Source of the DNA: Haemonchus contortus
Taxonomy: Eukaryota > Nematoda > Chromadorea > Rhabditida > Trichostrongylidae
Reading direction: 5' to 3'
DNA length: 64,000 nt
Assembly (NCBI GenBank): GCA_000469685.2
Contig: LS997562.1
Coordinates: 9,128,007 to 9,192,006 of the forward strand
The notes under the pieces were generated by a model that made no database searches, was not told the DNA's origin, and saw only the letters and a list, made by a program, of their open reading frames with translations. Below, one piece after another: positions 23,701-34,318 of the stretch; within the stretch, counting starts at the first letter, position 1, and every line of letters begins with the position of its first letter. Both the position numbers and the translations under genes were made by a program.

Positions 23701-24038
23701 GGGACATGGCTTATATGTGTACCCCCTGAGCTATTCATCCTGAGAGGATCAAAAAGGACAGCATCGCAGCCGAGCTAATCGGCGACGGGTAATTATGGTG
23801 AGGAAGATTCGGGTATTCAAGTTGGTTAAAAGTCTCTTGAAAGAATATTTTCCAAAATAGGATTACAGTAATCTGGAAAAAAATTCGATAAATACCGTAC
23901 TTGAAACTCATTGACTTCGCTGATAACATCATCGTAGATGGTATTGATATCGTGTACAACGAGTAGTAAACATATCAACGAGGCAGTGATAGTTACACCA
24001 GAAGCACTGACGATAACGGTGATCAGTAGTCGACCCAT
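20755..24038 (-). CDS. Cuticle collagen B with acidic tail (2 exons)
   Basis: Cuticle collagen, 307 aa, paralogous to collagen A and in the same orientation. Exon 1 (24038-23901, 46 codons) encodes MGRLLITVIV and a hydrophobic anchor up to DINTIYDD, with donor GTACGG. Exon 2 (21540-20755) follows the acceptor TATTTCAG and begins EYANQAW in phase 0, exactly as in collagen A. Basic pairs at 67-68 and 73-74 are candidate processing sites. Cysteines are C87, C120, C128 and C131, then a long Gly-X-Y rod ending in YCPCPTRS (C265, C267). The protein then continues for 40 residues, including five Asp, NNDDG and five more Asp (about 281-295). This acidic tail is unusual for the family and is encoded by a GAT/GAC repeat. 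The Met at 24038 was preferred to an in-frame Met at 24080 because a TTTCAG acceptor-like site lies between them. Confidence 0.92.
20797..20846. repeat. Trinucleotide repeat inside the collagen B coding region
   Basis: Imperfect (ATC/GTC)n on the plus strand, read in frame on the minus strand as the Asp-rich tail of collagen B. Length polymorphism here would change the number of acidic residues without shifting the frame. Confidence 0.8.
21870..22160 (+). mobile_element. tRNA-headed SINE, full copy in collagen B intron
   Basis: Complete copy, antisense to collagen B, 330 bp upstream of its exon 2 acceptor. Confidence 0.8.
23086..23632 (-). mobile_element. Two diverged SINE copies in tandem
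   Basis: Two direct repeats offset by about 313 bp (23086 and 23399). Each reads as a diverged inverted SINE body: CATTCAGA..CGTGGAGGAATG, TCAGTCAAGGTTTTTATCC, GGT.CCAA. A 71-bp extra piece in unit 1 contains a third CATTCAGAATCGTG. Inside the collagen B intron. Confidence 0.65.
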
Positions 24039-24060
24039 CAACAGCACTGAAGGAACGACG

Positions 24061-24067
24061 TCTGAAA
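24061..24067 (-). promoter_or_regulatory. Possible trans-splice acceptor of collagen B
   Basis: The minus strand reads CGCTTTCAG then A, 23 nt before the chosen ATG. This fits a nematode spliced-leader acceptor and would exclude the upstream in-frame Met. It is an inference from the consensus only. Confidence 0.4.
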
Positions 24068-24494
24068 GCGAAACCCGCACACACGCCTCAGCAGCTTACC
24101 GCAAGGGAGGAGGGGCCTTCTTTAATAGTCGTAGGCGGGGGCGTGCTGGACAACTCATAGATCACCTGTAAGATAGAGAGTTTTTTTCTACTTTTTAAAG
24201 GTGTCATAGCTTTCGATCCTCTTTAGGGGATGCGCTACGAACCCGTCCATCCATCTATAGTGATTGGATCATCTGATTCATTTTTGTGTTCGATTATGAA
24301 ACTTTCTCGTGTTTCGTTTGATTGGCAATCTGAGACCCTCCATAAAGGGTGCACCATGAATTGCTCCGAAATAGTACCTGCACATCAATCAAGCTGATGG
24401 AATCAGGTAGTACAAAGCAACTCGTACGAAGTTGTCGCGCGAGAGCACCCATCCCGTTCCAACTACTCACCTACGGCCGACGTGTATGCGACTA

Positions 24495-24706
24495 CGTAAT
24501 ACACTGATGTATCATCGATAACAGGTACCACCTGTTGTCCTGAGCGCTCTCCATTCGTCCCTATAGCAAGCTGGAGTAGTCCAGTGGATCGGACCTGCTC
24601 GAGGGATACGAGACATAGCATCCTGTCTTTCAGGGCTTTCCTGAAGAAGTCTGGCCATCGCACTGGCGGCCATCCTGGTATTCGTTTGACATTTCGAGGG
24701 ATTCAA
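24495..24706 (-). pseudogene. RTE-type LINE reverse transcriptase C-terminal fossil
   Basis: One minus frame gives PVRWPDFFRKALKDR. A second frame continues as QDAMSRIPRAGPIHWTT then PACYRDEWR. Together they follow the RW.DFF.KAL..R ... HW.TLARDRD.WR ending typical of nematode RTE-clade LINE polymerases. A frameshift near 24625 and the missing upstream domains make it a dead fragment. It could have supplied the machinery for SINE mobilisation in this genome, but that is an inference. Confidence 0.55.
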
Positions 24707-25559
24707 TCGGTAATCGCTCTGGTTCCAGAGTCATCACAAATTCGCGTCCGGTTCACCTGATCTTCGATTCCTTAAGCTTAACCACGAGGTCACTTATCTT
24801 CGTCCGTTGACGGGACCCGTCATTTCGGACGGAAGGAACGGCGGCTTCACTTTTTTGCATTGGAATCAGTTCACCATCTTTTGATGGGCTAGTCAGTGTG
24901 GTAACTAGACTTCTGGGAATTCATTCCTCCCGAGCAAAATGTAAAAAATAGCATAGTCAGGCTACGGCCTTGAACTGAACTGCTTTGAACTAGAGAGCTC
25001 TCTGAAAAGTCGTTCTCCGGAATTGGAGGGATGGTCCACTTCGCTACTTCGTAAATGTGCTGGATACGATGAATAGCAGAGATAAACCGGGTGTGACGAT
25101 CCGGAACCTTAGGAAGAATTAAAGAAAGAACGAGACTTGTCGACTTTACTATTACCCTATCGTAACAGCTAACCAGCAAGGACGTCAAGGACAACGTTCG
25201 TTCTCTTTACACACCCTTTCCCATTCATATGCTAAAGATTCAACCATATCTTGCTCTAGCGGGGAAACTGGTAAGGGGTTAAGGTGTGAAGAAAAAAATT
25301 GAAAGGTCGTTCTACCTGACTTGTCATCATTAGCATAGGCCATGCAATGACAACTTGAAAATGATTCGTCGGTAGCGGTTTGATCACTGAGATGGGAGAT
25401 TTTCGAGAATTCCCTTAGGCATATGTAATGAAACTGGTTCTGTAGCTGGATGATTGCTCAAGATCGAATCGAACAAGCATGTAACCAAGAAAAATCACAA
25501 AGTCCGGTGCATAAGGAATCGCTTTCTCGGCTAAACTGGCTGCTGGAGGGAACGCTCCT

Positions 25560-25860
25560 CACGAATTCCGATCTCCTACTTCTTATATGTTATGTGAGTG
25601 TAATCGTACAGTTATATCAATCGAGCTCGATCTTTTCAGTGGGAATCCTGATAGGGATGGTCTTTGCAGTGCCCTTGAGATATCTTCTGCCTGTAACTCA
25701 AAATGTTCCCATTTGGCACCTCGAAGTCAATTATTTTTCATACGGAAGCTATCTATTCTGAGTGTACCTCGGTGGATGCTGCTGTCCCCAACACATCATA
25801 TGTGGGCGATAGAGTTGAGGGCTACCCGCCGATCGTCCCATCACATTTTTCATCATTAAT
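25560..25860 (+). pseudogene. Possible OATP (SLCO) transporter fossil
   Basis: Three plus frames taken in turn read SSACNSKC, then VNYFSYGSYLF, then ECTSVDAAVPNTSYV. This order resembles the Kazal-like extracellular loop of organic anion transporters (CNS.C ... G.TYFSPC.AGCTSV...). Two frameshifts would be needed, and the flanking membrane helices are not convincing. Tentative. Confidence 0.3.
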
Positions 25861-26118
25861 TCGGATAAAAATGTCTATAGGGATCCGTGAGAAACTGCTG
25901 ACATGCAGTGGAGTCAGTGATCTAAGTGCCCGACTCCCATTTCACCTGGAGCGCATCTATTATTACCCTTTCATTATCCATTTTTTGCCCAGGATAATGA
26001 CACCGGTACTACTACCACTCACTGCTTGAAAAAGTCCTAATCGTTGTCTGGGCGAAAGTTCGACTCACTCTCATGGCTTACCATTTCCTCTGCCCGCTCT
26101 TCTGACACTACTGTCTCT

Positions 26119-26405
26119 ATGGGACGGAGGTGGTGCAGTGGCAAGTGGCGCACTATTACATGATCAGTATGGTCACGGGTCCAAGATCGACATTCGCTTA
26201 GGCCAATCAGGCCTTCTATACCTCCGCGGTCGGTTTATTGCTACAGGACTCCACTGGGAGGATAAAAGCAGTGCTTCGTGGATCGGTTAGCCACCGCAAT
26301 TCATTACAAAGGTCATATACGCATTCAAAAGGCCAATACGATTCTGAATAGGATTCGAATGCGGGGCGCGTCCTTCAGACTGCATTGAATGACTCCAAAA
26401 GTCTT
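26119..26405 (+). mobile_element. tRNA-headed SINE, full copy
   Basis: Head GGTGGTGCAGTGGCAAGTGG through tail CAGACTGCATTGAATGACTCC. The B box has decayed. Confidence 0.75.
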
Positions 26406-27414
26406 GAATTTTTTGCTATTTCTCAAAGCCACCCCTTCTTCCTAAGCTTGCTTGGTTACCCAAGACTCTCATGCCCTCTTGATGATTCACGTCTTCGAAC
26501 AAGACTTTGCTGATGGAATCGGTTTCCACTAAACCCCTTAGATACAGAAACTGGATACCTTCGAGGTACCGGGTTTGGATATTCTGCAGTCTGTGCGAGT
26601 TCCCATGGTTGGCGACCTGTCTTAATCGCTCTCTCAACAAAGAAGCAGTTTAGAGCGCACAAAAAAATGACACCTTTGAGGTCGTATTCAACGGCGATTG
26701 CTTGAAGAAGTCAGACGTGCTTAGCAGCGTCTGAATGAAACTTTGATGAAGATTAGATTTTAGGATTAAAAATGGAGCCGATGTGGTAGACATGAGTATT
26801 GATTAGCCGAAAGAATGATTGAACGGCTTAAGGAGGCTATCCGTTCATGCTCTCCGGATTCGCCATAAATCATAACCTACGGAATGGTTGTTTTTGCAAG
26901 GATTTTCGAGAGTTTTGCTGATCGTGCTCGAGGGGGAGGAGTTTGCTGAGTGGGCGGAGCTCCCAAGTCTGGCAGCGTACTATCAACCCTACTGAAGTCA
27001 TCAATGGTATAAAACCTAAGAAAGACCGAAAGATCTAGGTAGTCGTCATCAAGATCACTACTATGGGGTCATAAAATATGTATGTTCGGAACAGTTTGGG
27101 TTTGTCTGCGAACCTGTACCTGTTTCACTGATCCGTTCGTTACCTGACCTGTTCATCCCTTTCAGACTAGTTCTCTCTGTACAACCAGGCGGTCTACCTT
27201 AGTAATTTTCTGCCATATTTCTTTTTTTTCCTTCTTCTTCTGCCTAACATTAGTTATATGGCTGTCAAATGAACGGTGAGCAGAACCTTGTCGATGCAAT
27301 AATTCAGGGCTGTCATTTTTTGTTGCGATATCGCCTTTTTCTCAAACGGGCCGAAAATATTTTTATAAAAACCGCCCCAAATTCTCATAGATAAGGCTGT
27401 TTGGCCGTGAGTTC

Positions 27415-27669
27415 GCTTGGATGCGCCCCGCATTCGTCTACATTCAGAATTGTGGTGGCTTTTCTGAATGCGTATATGGTCTATTCAACGATTTGTGATG
27501 ATCAGCCAATGTACGAATCAATGCTTTGATCCTTTCAAACGAGTCTGATACCATTTAAAGGGCCTTGGAGGGAGGGAGGCTCTGATGATCGAGGCGAACA
27601 CCGATCCTAGGCTCGATCCCCGGACCATGACTGTGTTATGTGGCGGCTTGCCATTACACTACCTCCGCC
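27415..27669 (-). mobile_element. SINE, inverted near-full copy
   Basis: GGATGCGCCCCGCATTCG through GGCTTGCCATTACACTACC, a full-order inverted copy. Confidence 0.7.
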
Positions 27670-28295
27670 TAATGCTATCACTTTAATATCAATCATCACA
27701 ATAAAAATAGTTGGATTCAGATGGACAGGTTTAATATAGGGGAAGTTCTTTTATTTATACGAGGGAATTATTTTGTTTTTAAAGTTTCTTTTAAAATTAC
27801 TTCTTATTCCATCGCTGGCATGATTCCATACTTATCTACAGGATTTTGAAGTAAGGGATAAGGGACGAGGCAAAGGATGAACTAAGAAGAATTTTCAATC
27901 CTCAATTTTCGGTGGTTATGATGAATATGTCGGTGAAGATCAACTTTTTGGAGTGAGCCATGCATTCGATTTTCATCTGGAATCATAAAGCCTATCGTAA
28001 AGGTTCACCATCTTAGCCTGTTTCATAACCCTTGGGATGCCAGTCTCGCGTTTTTTTTTTACAAATTATTTTTTCTGTAAATTTTTGGAGCCTCGGTTTT
28101 TTTTTTTCTATAGCCATGAATAATTACAATATTCTGGGCGAACTTGGTCCCCTCCGTTTCTGCCCCTGTTAGTTATACTTCCCCTTTCTTCTATCACTGC
28201 CCTCGAATCAGTTTAATTAGCGGGGTATTCCCATAATACTGTAGTAACTTCTAAAAGCTTGCCTCAGATAGATAAAGTTTTTTGAGGTAATTGGC

Positions 28296-28372
28296 ATAAG
28301 CGCCATGCTTTCGTCTTCGATTGAGAATCGTAGATGTCTTTGAATGTACGTCTACCCTATACAGACCTTTGG
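28296..28372 (-). mobile_element. SINE fragment, inverted
   Basis: CGCCATGCTTTCGTCTTCG, GAGAATCGTAG and CCCTATACAGACCTTTGG resemble the inverted 3' half. Confidence 0.35.
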
Positions 28373-30949
28373 TCCCCCCCCTAATCGGTCCGTATCGACT
28401 CTTTCACTTTTCATATTCAAAACCAACTTTCACCCCAAGCAAATAAGAACTGCTCCCACTGGCTCTCACTGGAAAAGGTGAGATGAAACCATCGGTTTTC
28501 TTTTAGAAAACTCGATCCGTTCTTTCATAGTTTGGCCATGTGCTGCTGTGACAACAGCTCTTTTTACTCTTTGCGGTACCTTTGCCTAATGAAATGTCGA
28601 TATGTCGGTAAACCTTTGACACATAGGCTTCTCTGACTGGCTAAAAGTCAAGCCGTTCGCCTTAGCTGAACGATTGCCGTTTCGGTGACGGTTGAGAACG
28701 AGCATTTTGCAAACGAGTTATGCCGTTGCCGTCGAGACACAAAACTGTGTTAAACCAACCGGTTTATGGTTTTTACCCTCGTTGTGTTTTCCTCCGTTTT
28801 TCTGGGGTTTTTTCCGATTTTTTACCTCACCCGGCTCCCTTCTAGATGTTGAAGAATGTACGTGAAATGTTGTACAGGGGGGATAAATCAAAAGGTGGAA
28901 TCATTGTAGAATCTTTGACACTTGAAAAACGGCATTGCCAAGAAAGGAATTCCAATTTAGTTTAATGCTGTCGGTCGTCGTTCTTAGTGAGACCACTTAG
29001 AACGTTCACATTATAGCTGCAATGCGTAAGCAGCATTTAGCCCTAATAAATTTCGTAGCAATACCGGTTATGAGAGGAGGAAATAAAGTCGTGTTCAGCA
29101 TGAAAAACCTCGAGTACACAGGTAGAACGGTCGTTGTAATGTCTTATACTACTTTTTGCAGCTTAGCATAACCCACTTTTGCAGTACCTATGCTTCTGAC
29201 CCCTCAGAACAAAAGGAAAGTCCTTGGCTGGCTTGGCTGGTAGGAAAGGTACAGAAAGGGATAAAGAGAGGCTAAGGGAGGGGATCTTCGACATAGGCCC
29301 GTACCTGCTCAAACAGGAGGAAAAGGGTTATCTTATCGAGGTGAACAGCAGGAGTTGAAGGACTGTTAGGGCCCGCCAATCCTTAAAAAACTTCTTCCAA
29401 ATTTTATATGTATACACTGCCTACCCCCTCCCCTACCCCCTACCCCTTATCCTCCTTCACAACCATACTGAATCCCCGCCTCTCGGCTGGACTGTTTTTA
29501 AGACTTTTTCCAGGAGGAACTGGAATGTTTCGCACCTCTTTCCTGAGCCTAGCCCTTCGACACAGTTCTGCAGTAAATAAGCAACGCATATAAGCTTTCA
29601 CCCCTCGAAGTAAAAGACAGAACCGCTGCCGCTTCATGGACAGCTCCTGAAAGAGGAACTCAAGGGACTTGTGTTCAAGAACTTGGTTTTCGGATCTTCC
29701 ATAGATGGTTCCTAATTGATCGTTTCGGTAGAAAAGGGTGGTTAGTGTGGGTAGCAGTAGTAATGGTATTATCGAGGGCTTGTTGATCCTTGAAAACCTT
29801 GCACACCTAACCCCTTTTCACCCGTCCCAACTCTACTCACTCCCTTTTCCTTAGGTTCCCGGTTTGAGTCCTTTTTCGGTGACGGCAATCTCTTGTAGGA
29901 CTTCTGATTAAACTTATTTTCTGTGGCAAGCAGAACAAGCTGACTGCTGACTGTTTCTATAATTTATGTAGTCCAAACTTAACTAATTAAATAAGTAAAC
30001 CAGATAGTCTTTCTTCCTGCTTTCTTGCGATTTATACAATTTTTGAATAAAATCCATATTTCTCTGCTATCCCATCATCTCGTCCATCGTCTCGACATAT
30101 GCAAAACCCGTCTGAGCGACCATGGGAACGATCCCTTCCTGGGAGCCTATCGGATACCTAACGATACAAATGTTCTATTTTTGTTGTAATCCTTGTCAGG
30201 AATGATTGCCCCCGAACAAGCTTCAGGCTTTGAAGACGGTCAATCATCCATTCTGTAGTAAACATTTTAAGAGACGTAGAACAGCGAGAAATCATTTTTT
30301 ACGCATAGCTAAAAAGTCACGTAAGTGGGTGGGAGGAGGCGGTGCTGACATACATAGACGACCCGAAAATCATATTTTTCCCCAAAACTAGACTGTGGTC
30401 TTGGGCAGAGGTATTGGGTTGATCTAGCAATATAAAAAAGAGTTTTACATAAGTTGTTTCAAAAGTTCCGTTTACATAAGGGACGAGCGGTGTAGTTTAC
30501 ACAGATGTAAGACTGGCTTGAAATTAAAGTAACCCATTCTCGGAACCTCTGTACTCTTCTTATGATTCTGATCAGCTTGAAAAACTGACAGGGAAAAATT
30601 GACTGAAGTTGAGACTGGAAAAATGGATCGGTCGTGCAGGTGGTGCCCAAAAAGGGACGGTTTCGGCGGCGGTCCGTCACTTAGATGGCGAGAAATTTCC
30701 CATGCATTCTTGTAGGCGAGGTCTTTCACTTGGCGACAGCAAAAGGCCCACCTTTGAAAAGCCCCTCAACAATGTTCAAACTCAGTCGTGGAAGATTTCC
30801 CCTTGTAATTTCTTGAACCTCGAGAAAGCGCCTCTGAAGAGGTTGTGATTGGATGAATATCATGAGGGAGGCGGGCAGCAGGAACGGTTCTGTGTAATCG
30901 ATTCGCCGCACGCGGCTGTCGCGGGCCACTTGCCCCGTTATAACAGTCC

Positions 30950-31135
30950 TAGCGTTGTTCATACAGCTCAGTCGCTATGCGATTATTACTTCAGGCATGA
31001 TTCTACTGTTAGTTCTTTTGTTCCTGAATTTCTTACTTGCCGCTGCATTCTGCTGCATTCCTTCGCGCGCGGCTTCTCTCTGGTCGCGACGCGACAATTC
31101 CGTTCCTACTGCACCACACCCGAGAAGACCAGACG
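30950..31135 (-). repeat. Dispersed repeat, copy 2
   Basis: Inverted partner of 12944-13107, with the same block order including TAGTAGAAT/CAGTAGAAT and TGAGCTGTATGAA. Confidence 0.5.
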
Positions 31136-31357
31136 GCACTTACTGAACACCTCAGTTGATTTCTGATTGGCTGAGATCGAAGTGTTGCTTTCACTCCCTT
31201 ATTTCCTGTACCAGAGCCGAATACATAGCTTACCTTACCCCCCAAGGAGCTCTTCCAATCCGGGACTTTTTAGGCTTCTTCTGGGCTACTACTTTTGTTG
31301 CTAACTCTTTAACTAATTCTAAATATGACGCAAAGTTCTGTTGGAATGTCTGGGCTG

Positions 31358-31390
31358 ACCAAATAAATAAACAAACAAATAAACAAAATA
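31358..31390. repeat. AAAC/AAAT microsatellite
   Basis: Alternating AAATAAAC units. Confidence 0.7.
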
Positions 31391-31716
31391 CCGATCTGGT
31401 CACCGTTCGCCCTGCGCCCTAGCCTTGCGGGTGCCGGCCGGCTTTTCCTCATTCTTTGGCTTTGACTCTTACCATTAGCTGAGGAATCTGGTTCATAGAT
31501 CTTTCCGTGCTGATCGAATGTTGCAGGCACTTTCTCAAACACGACAGAAACTCATTGTCATATCCATTATTAAACTTTCAAATGGTAGAACAAATGGGAT
31601 CGATCTCATTTCGATAATGTTCCATGTGAATGCCACACATTAGACAGAGATCGAGCTGATAATTCCTCAGCCAATGTGATTCGTCAGAGCATGATGAGGT
31701 AAGGTTCTGGTTTCTA

Positions 31717-32229
31717 TTAAAGGCACATTTCACGATAATTCCGAGGTACCCGTTTTCATTCGAAAAGCGGAAGTATAGATCGGGAATAGTTCATCGACCG
31801 TGAAGAAAGCGAGAGAATTCGCCAATTTCGAGAAAAATATGGTTCCTCAAAAGTAGGGAAAATAGAGGTTGGACGAGATTGCTATGAAGGAAATAACATT
31901 GAAGGGGTATTCGGACGAGATTTCAGTTATTGCAATTTCACAAAAATCTGACTACATCAAGCCATAGCTATACAAAACTGTCTTTCACTGTCGCTATGGG
32001 TCATGACAAATAACTTCCTTCCTACATGGTTTCCTTTGTGATCGGGGCAGCCTCTACATTGCCGTTTCAACTCGCCCTGGGATACACATGGGCCAATCTT
32101 TGAGCCTTTATAACTCCCTAACTAGGCCGTTTTTCGACCCAGTGGTGCCAGATATGGTATACGCGGGGTCTCAAATTCAGCCTGTGGGAGAATCTCAGAA
32201 ACCATTTTTATCGTGAACTGAGCCTTTAA
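31717..32229 (-). mobile_element. TTAA-type MITE, copy 4 (inverted, intact TTAA)
   Basis: A 513-bp copy in reverse orientation, flanked by TTAA on both sides (31717-31720 and 32226-32229). Its ends are AAAGGCACATTTCACGATAA and TTATCGTGAACTGAGCCTTT. It is the best-preserved evidence for the target duplication of this family. Confidence 0.7.
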
Positions 32230-32244
32230 GATGATACATACTTG

Positions 32245-32552
32245 GGCGGAAGTGGTGGGTGAAGTGACAAGTGGCACACTGCCAAATGCATGGTCCTGGA
32301 ATCGAATCCATGATGGGTATCCGTCTAGGTCAACTAAGCATCAACCCTCCGGAGTCAGTTGATTAGCGCCAGATTAGTGACTAGTCTGGGAGAATGTAAG
32401 CACTGATTTGTACATCGGCTGGCCATTGGAATTCATTGTATAGGCCACATTCGCATTCAAACGCTACTACGATTCCAAACATAAGCCCAACGCTGGGCGC
32501 ATCCCTCAGACGGGATTGATCAAGGCTTAGTTCAGCCACGAGACTTTATCCT
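32245..32552 (+). mobile_element. tRNA-headed SINE, full copy
   Basis: Immediately follows the TTAA-type MITE copy 4. Full order from GAAGTGGTGGGTGAAGTGAC to GAGACTTTATCC. Confidence 0.75.
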
Positions 32553-33336
32553 TGATCCTTTGTGTTGCCTACTTCAGGAAAACTACGTTGACGGATTGAA
32601 CGTTGGACGACGATCGAACAGCTCCTACAGGTTGCGCAGTGCACACGACATCTACCAATTCGGAGCACCTTTTTTTATTTTGTATACTCGTTTACTTGTT
32701 ACCGATAATGAAATTACAACAGTACTGTACTGTTATGAGACTCCATTCATTTGTTATATATTTGTTTACTTATTTATTTATTCGTTCATTTGTGTACTGT
32801 CGGTAACGAAATCACAACATTACGAACAATCTTTATTAAACGTGTTCTTATGGAAAACCTGAAGGCTGGGGCATGCAGGCGCTTCACAGTACCCATCAAG
32901 AGTTACCTGATCTTCAAGAGTGGAGCAGTACTGTATGTAATCGTGAGATAAGCGTGGTTTGATCAACGCTTGAACATTGAGTTACTCGTTGAAATTAGAA
33001 CTTGATAATTTCAGACGATGGGCCGCTGGGATCCCAACCAGTGAACCTTCAAATGTAATCCGACATCTTAACCATTCGAACTCTCTAACTCATTTCATTG
33101 ACCTTGTTTACTTATTTACTTTTTATGCTTCCAGTCGCCCTTTTCAAAATGCGGATCGCTGTCCGAGTCGGTTTCGAGACGGCATCACTGCCTGAAAATT
33201 TTCGGCAACTTTTTCTTACGAACTCCGAATGAATAAATAGGCAAACAAACAAAAGCTGTAAGAGTACAGTAGAGCTCTGATAAGCCTCAAGAAAGCATAG
33301 AAAGAGTAAAGAATGGAGGCGTCGATGAATCCCATT

Positions 33337-33578
33337 TAAGGCTGCACCCTGCATATGACTTCCATTTAGAATCTCAGTGGAACATTGAACGCATATATGG
33401 CCTACAGAATGACTTGCAGCGGGCATCCGATGCAAAAGTCAGCGCTTTCATATTCCGAGAGAGTCAGTGCCTCCCTGAAGGGTGAAAGGCTTTTTTTTCT
33501 GGGTAAGTATTGATCCTTTCGATCCTCGGACCATGCATGTTTGACAGCACGTCACTTGCCACTACACCGCCTCCTACG
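33337..33578 (-). mobile_element. SINE, inverted copy
   Basis: TTCCATTTAGAATCTCAGTGG through CACTTGCCACTACACCGCC. Inverted, with small deletions. Confidence 0.65.
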
Positions 33579-34282
33579 CAAGCCCTTTGAAAAAGGTCTG
33601 GGAATTCAAGACACTCAGAGCAATACCGAGAGGCGTCGACGATTTCCTTATCCTGAAAATTTAGTCGCACAAGGCCTACTTGGGCAGGGTCAAGTTAAGG
33701 GTCACGAATAATCGTTTTCTTGAAGACTCTCAGTGACTCCATCCGAAATTAGAATGAATAAATGTGAAATATGATCGCACGCCCATCCTTCTAACGGAAA
33801 TCCGCAGACTTCGAGAAGCTGAAGGTGTACAGAAAACCCAAAAAGAAACCACAAAGTCATCAGCTCCAAAATCCACTAAATCTCTGACTTATTGCGCCTC
33901 TACGCCTTTCCTTTTTAGGGTCCTACGCCCCTAAAAAACCGTCTCTAAAAGGAAACTGGTGTCCTCTTCATCTGAAGACCATCTGGAAAACTAGATGCTG
34001 GAATGCATATCAAAAACCCTTAACCTACTGTTATGAGGCGATAGAATAGACCGGGTAAAAAGACGTCTCCATGAGCGGAGCCACATCCAGAACGATAGCA
34101 GAACCCCTGCTGAGATTGTTAAGGACAGCATGGTCAATTTCTTTCTACATTCACTTTTTTCTCTCTCAAATCGAAGATCCGTTGATCGTGACCGGTCTTA
34201 CTGTGACGTCAATTTCTTGGTCTGTTCTGCAGGCACACATGACTACAACTTTTTGACGGCCACCTGTCATATGTCTCTCTAT

Positions 34283-34290
34283 TATAAATA
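34283..34290 (+). promoter_or_regulatory. TATA-like box before the zinc finger gene
   Basis: TATAAATA lies 29 nt before the ATG. A CTACTCAG acceptor-like site lies at about 34309-34316, just before the ATG. The two suggest different 5' ends (direct initiation versus trans-splicing), and the sequence alone does not decide between them. Confidence 0.3.
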
Positions 34291-34318
34291 GTAGAAATAT
34301 TTCACCTACTACTCAGAA

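Larger units (their letters stand above)
26406..31716. other. Gene-free stretch
   Basis: SINE copies at 27415 and 28296, a pyrimidine tract at about 29416-29456, the dispersed repeat at 30950 and a microsatellite at 31358. No coding block with convincing splice sites was seen. Confidence 0.4.

Noticed and set aside
24039..24080. Upstream Met (24080) as the collagen B start
   Set aside because: A TTTCAG acceptor-like site lies between it and the Met at 24038, and the extension would be atypical before the membrane anchor.
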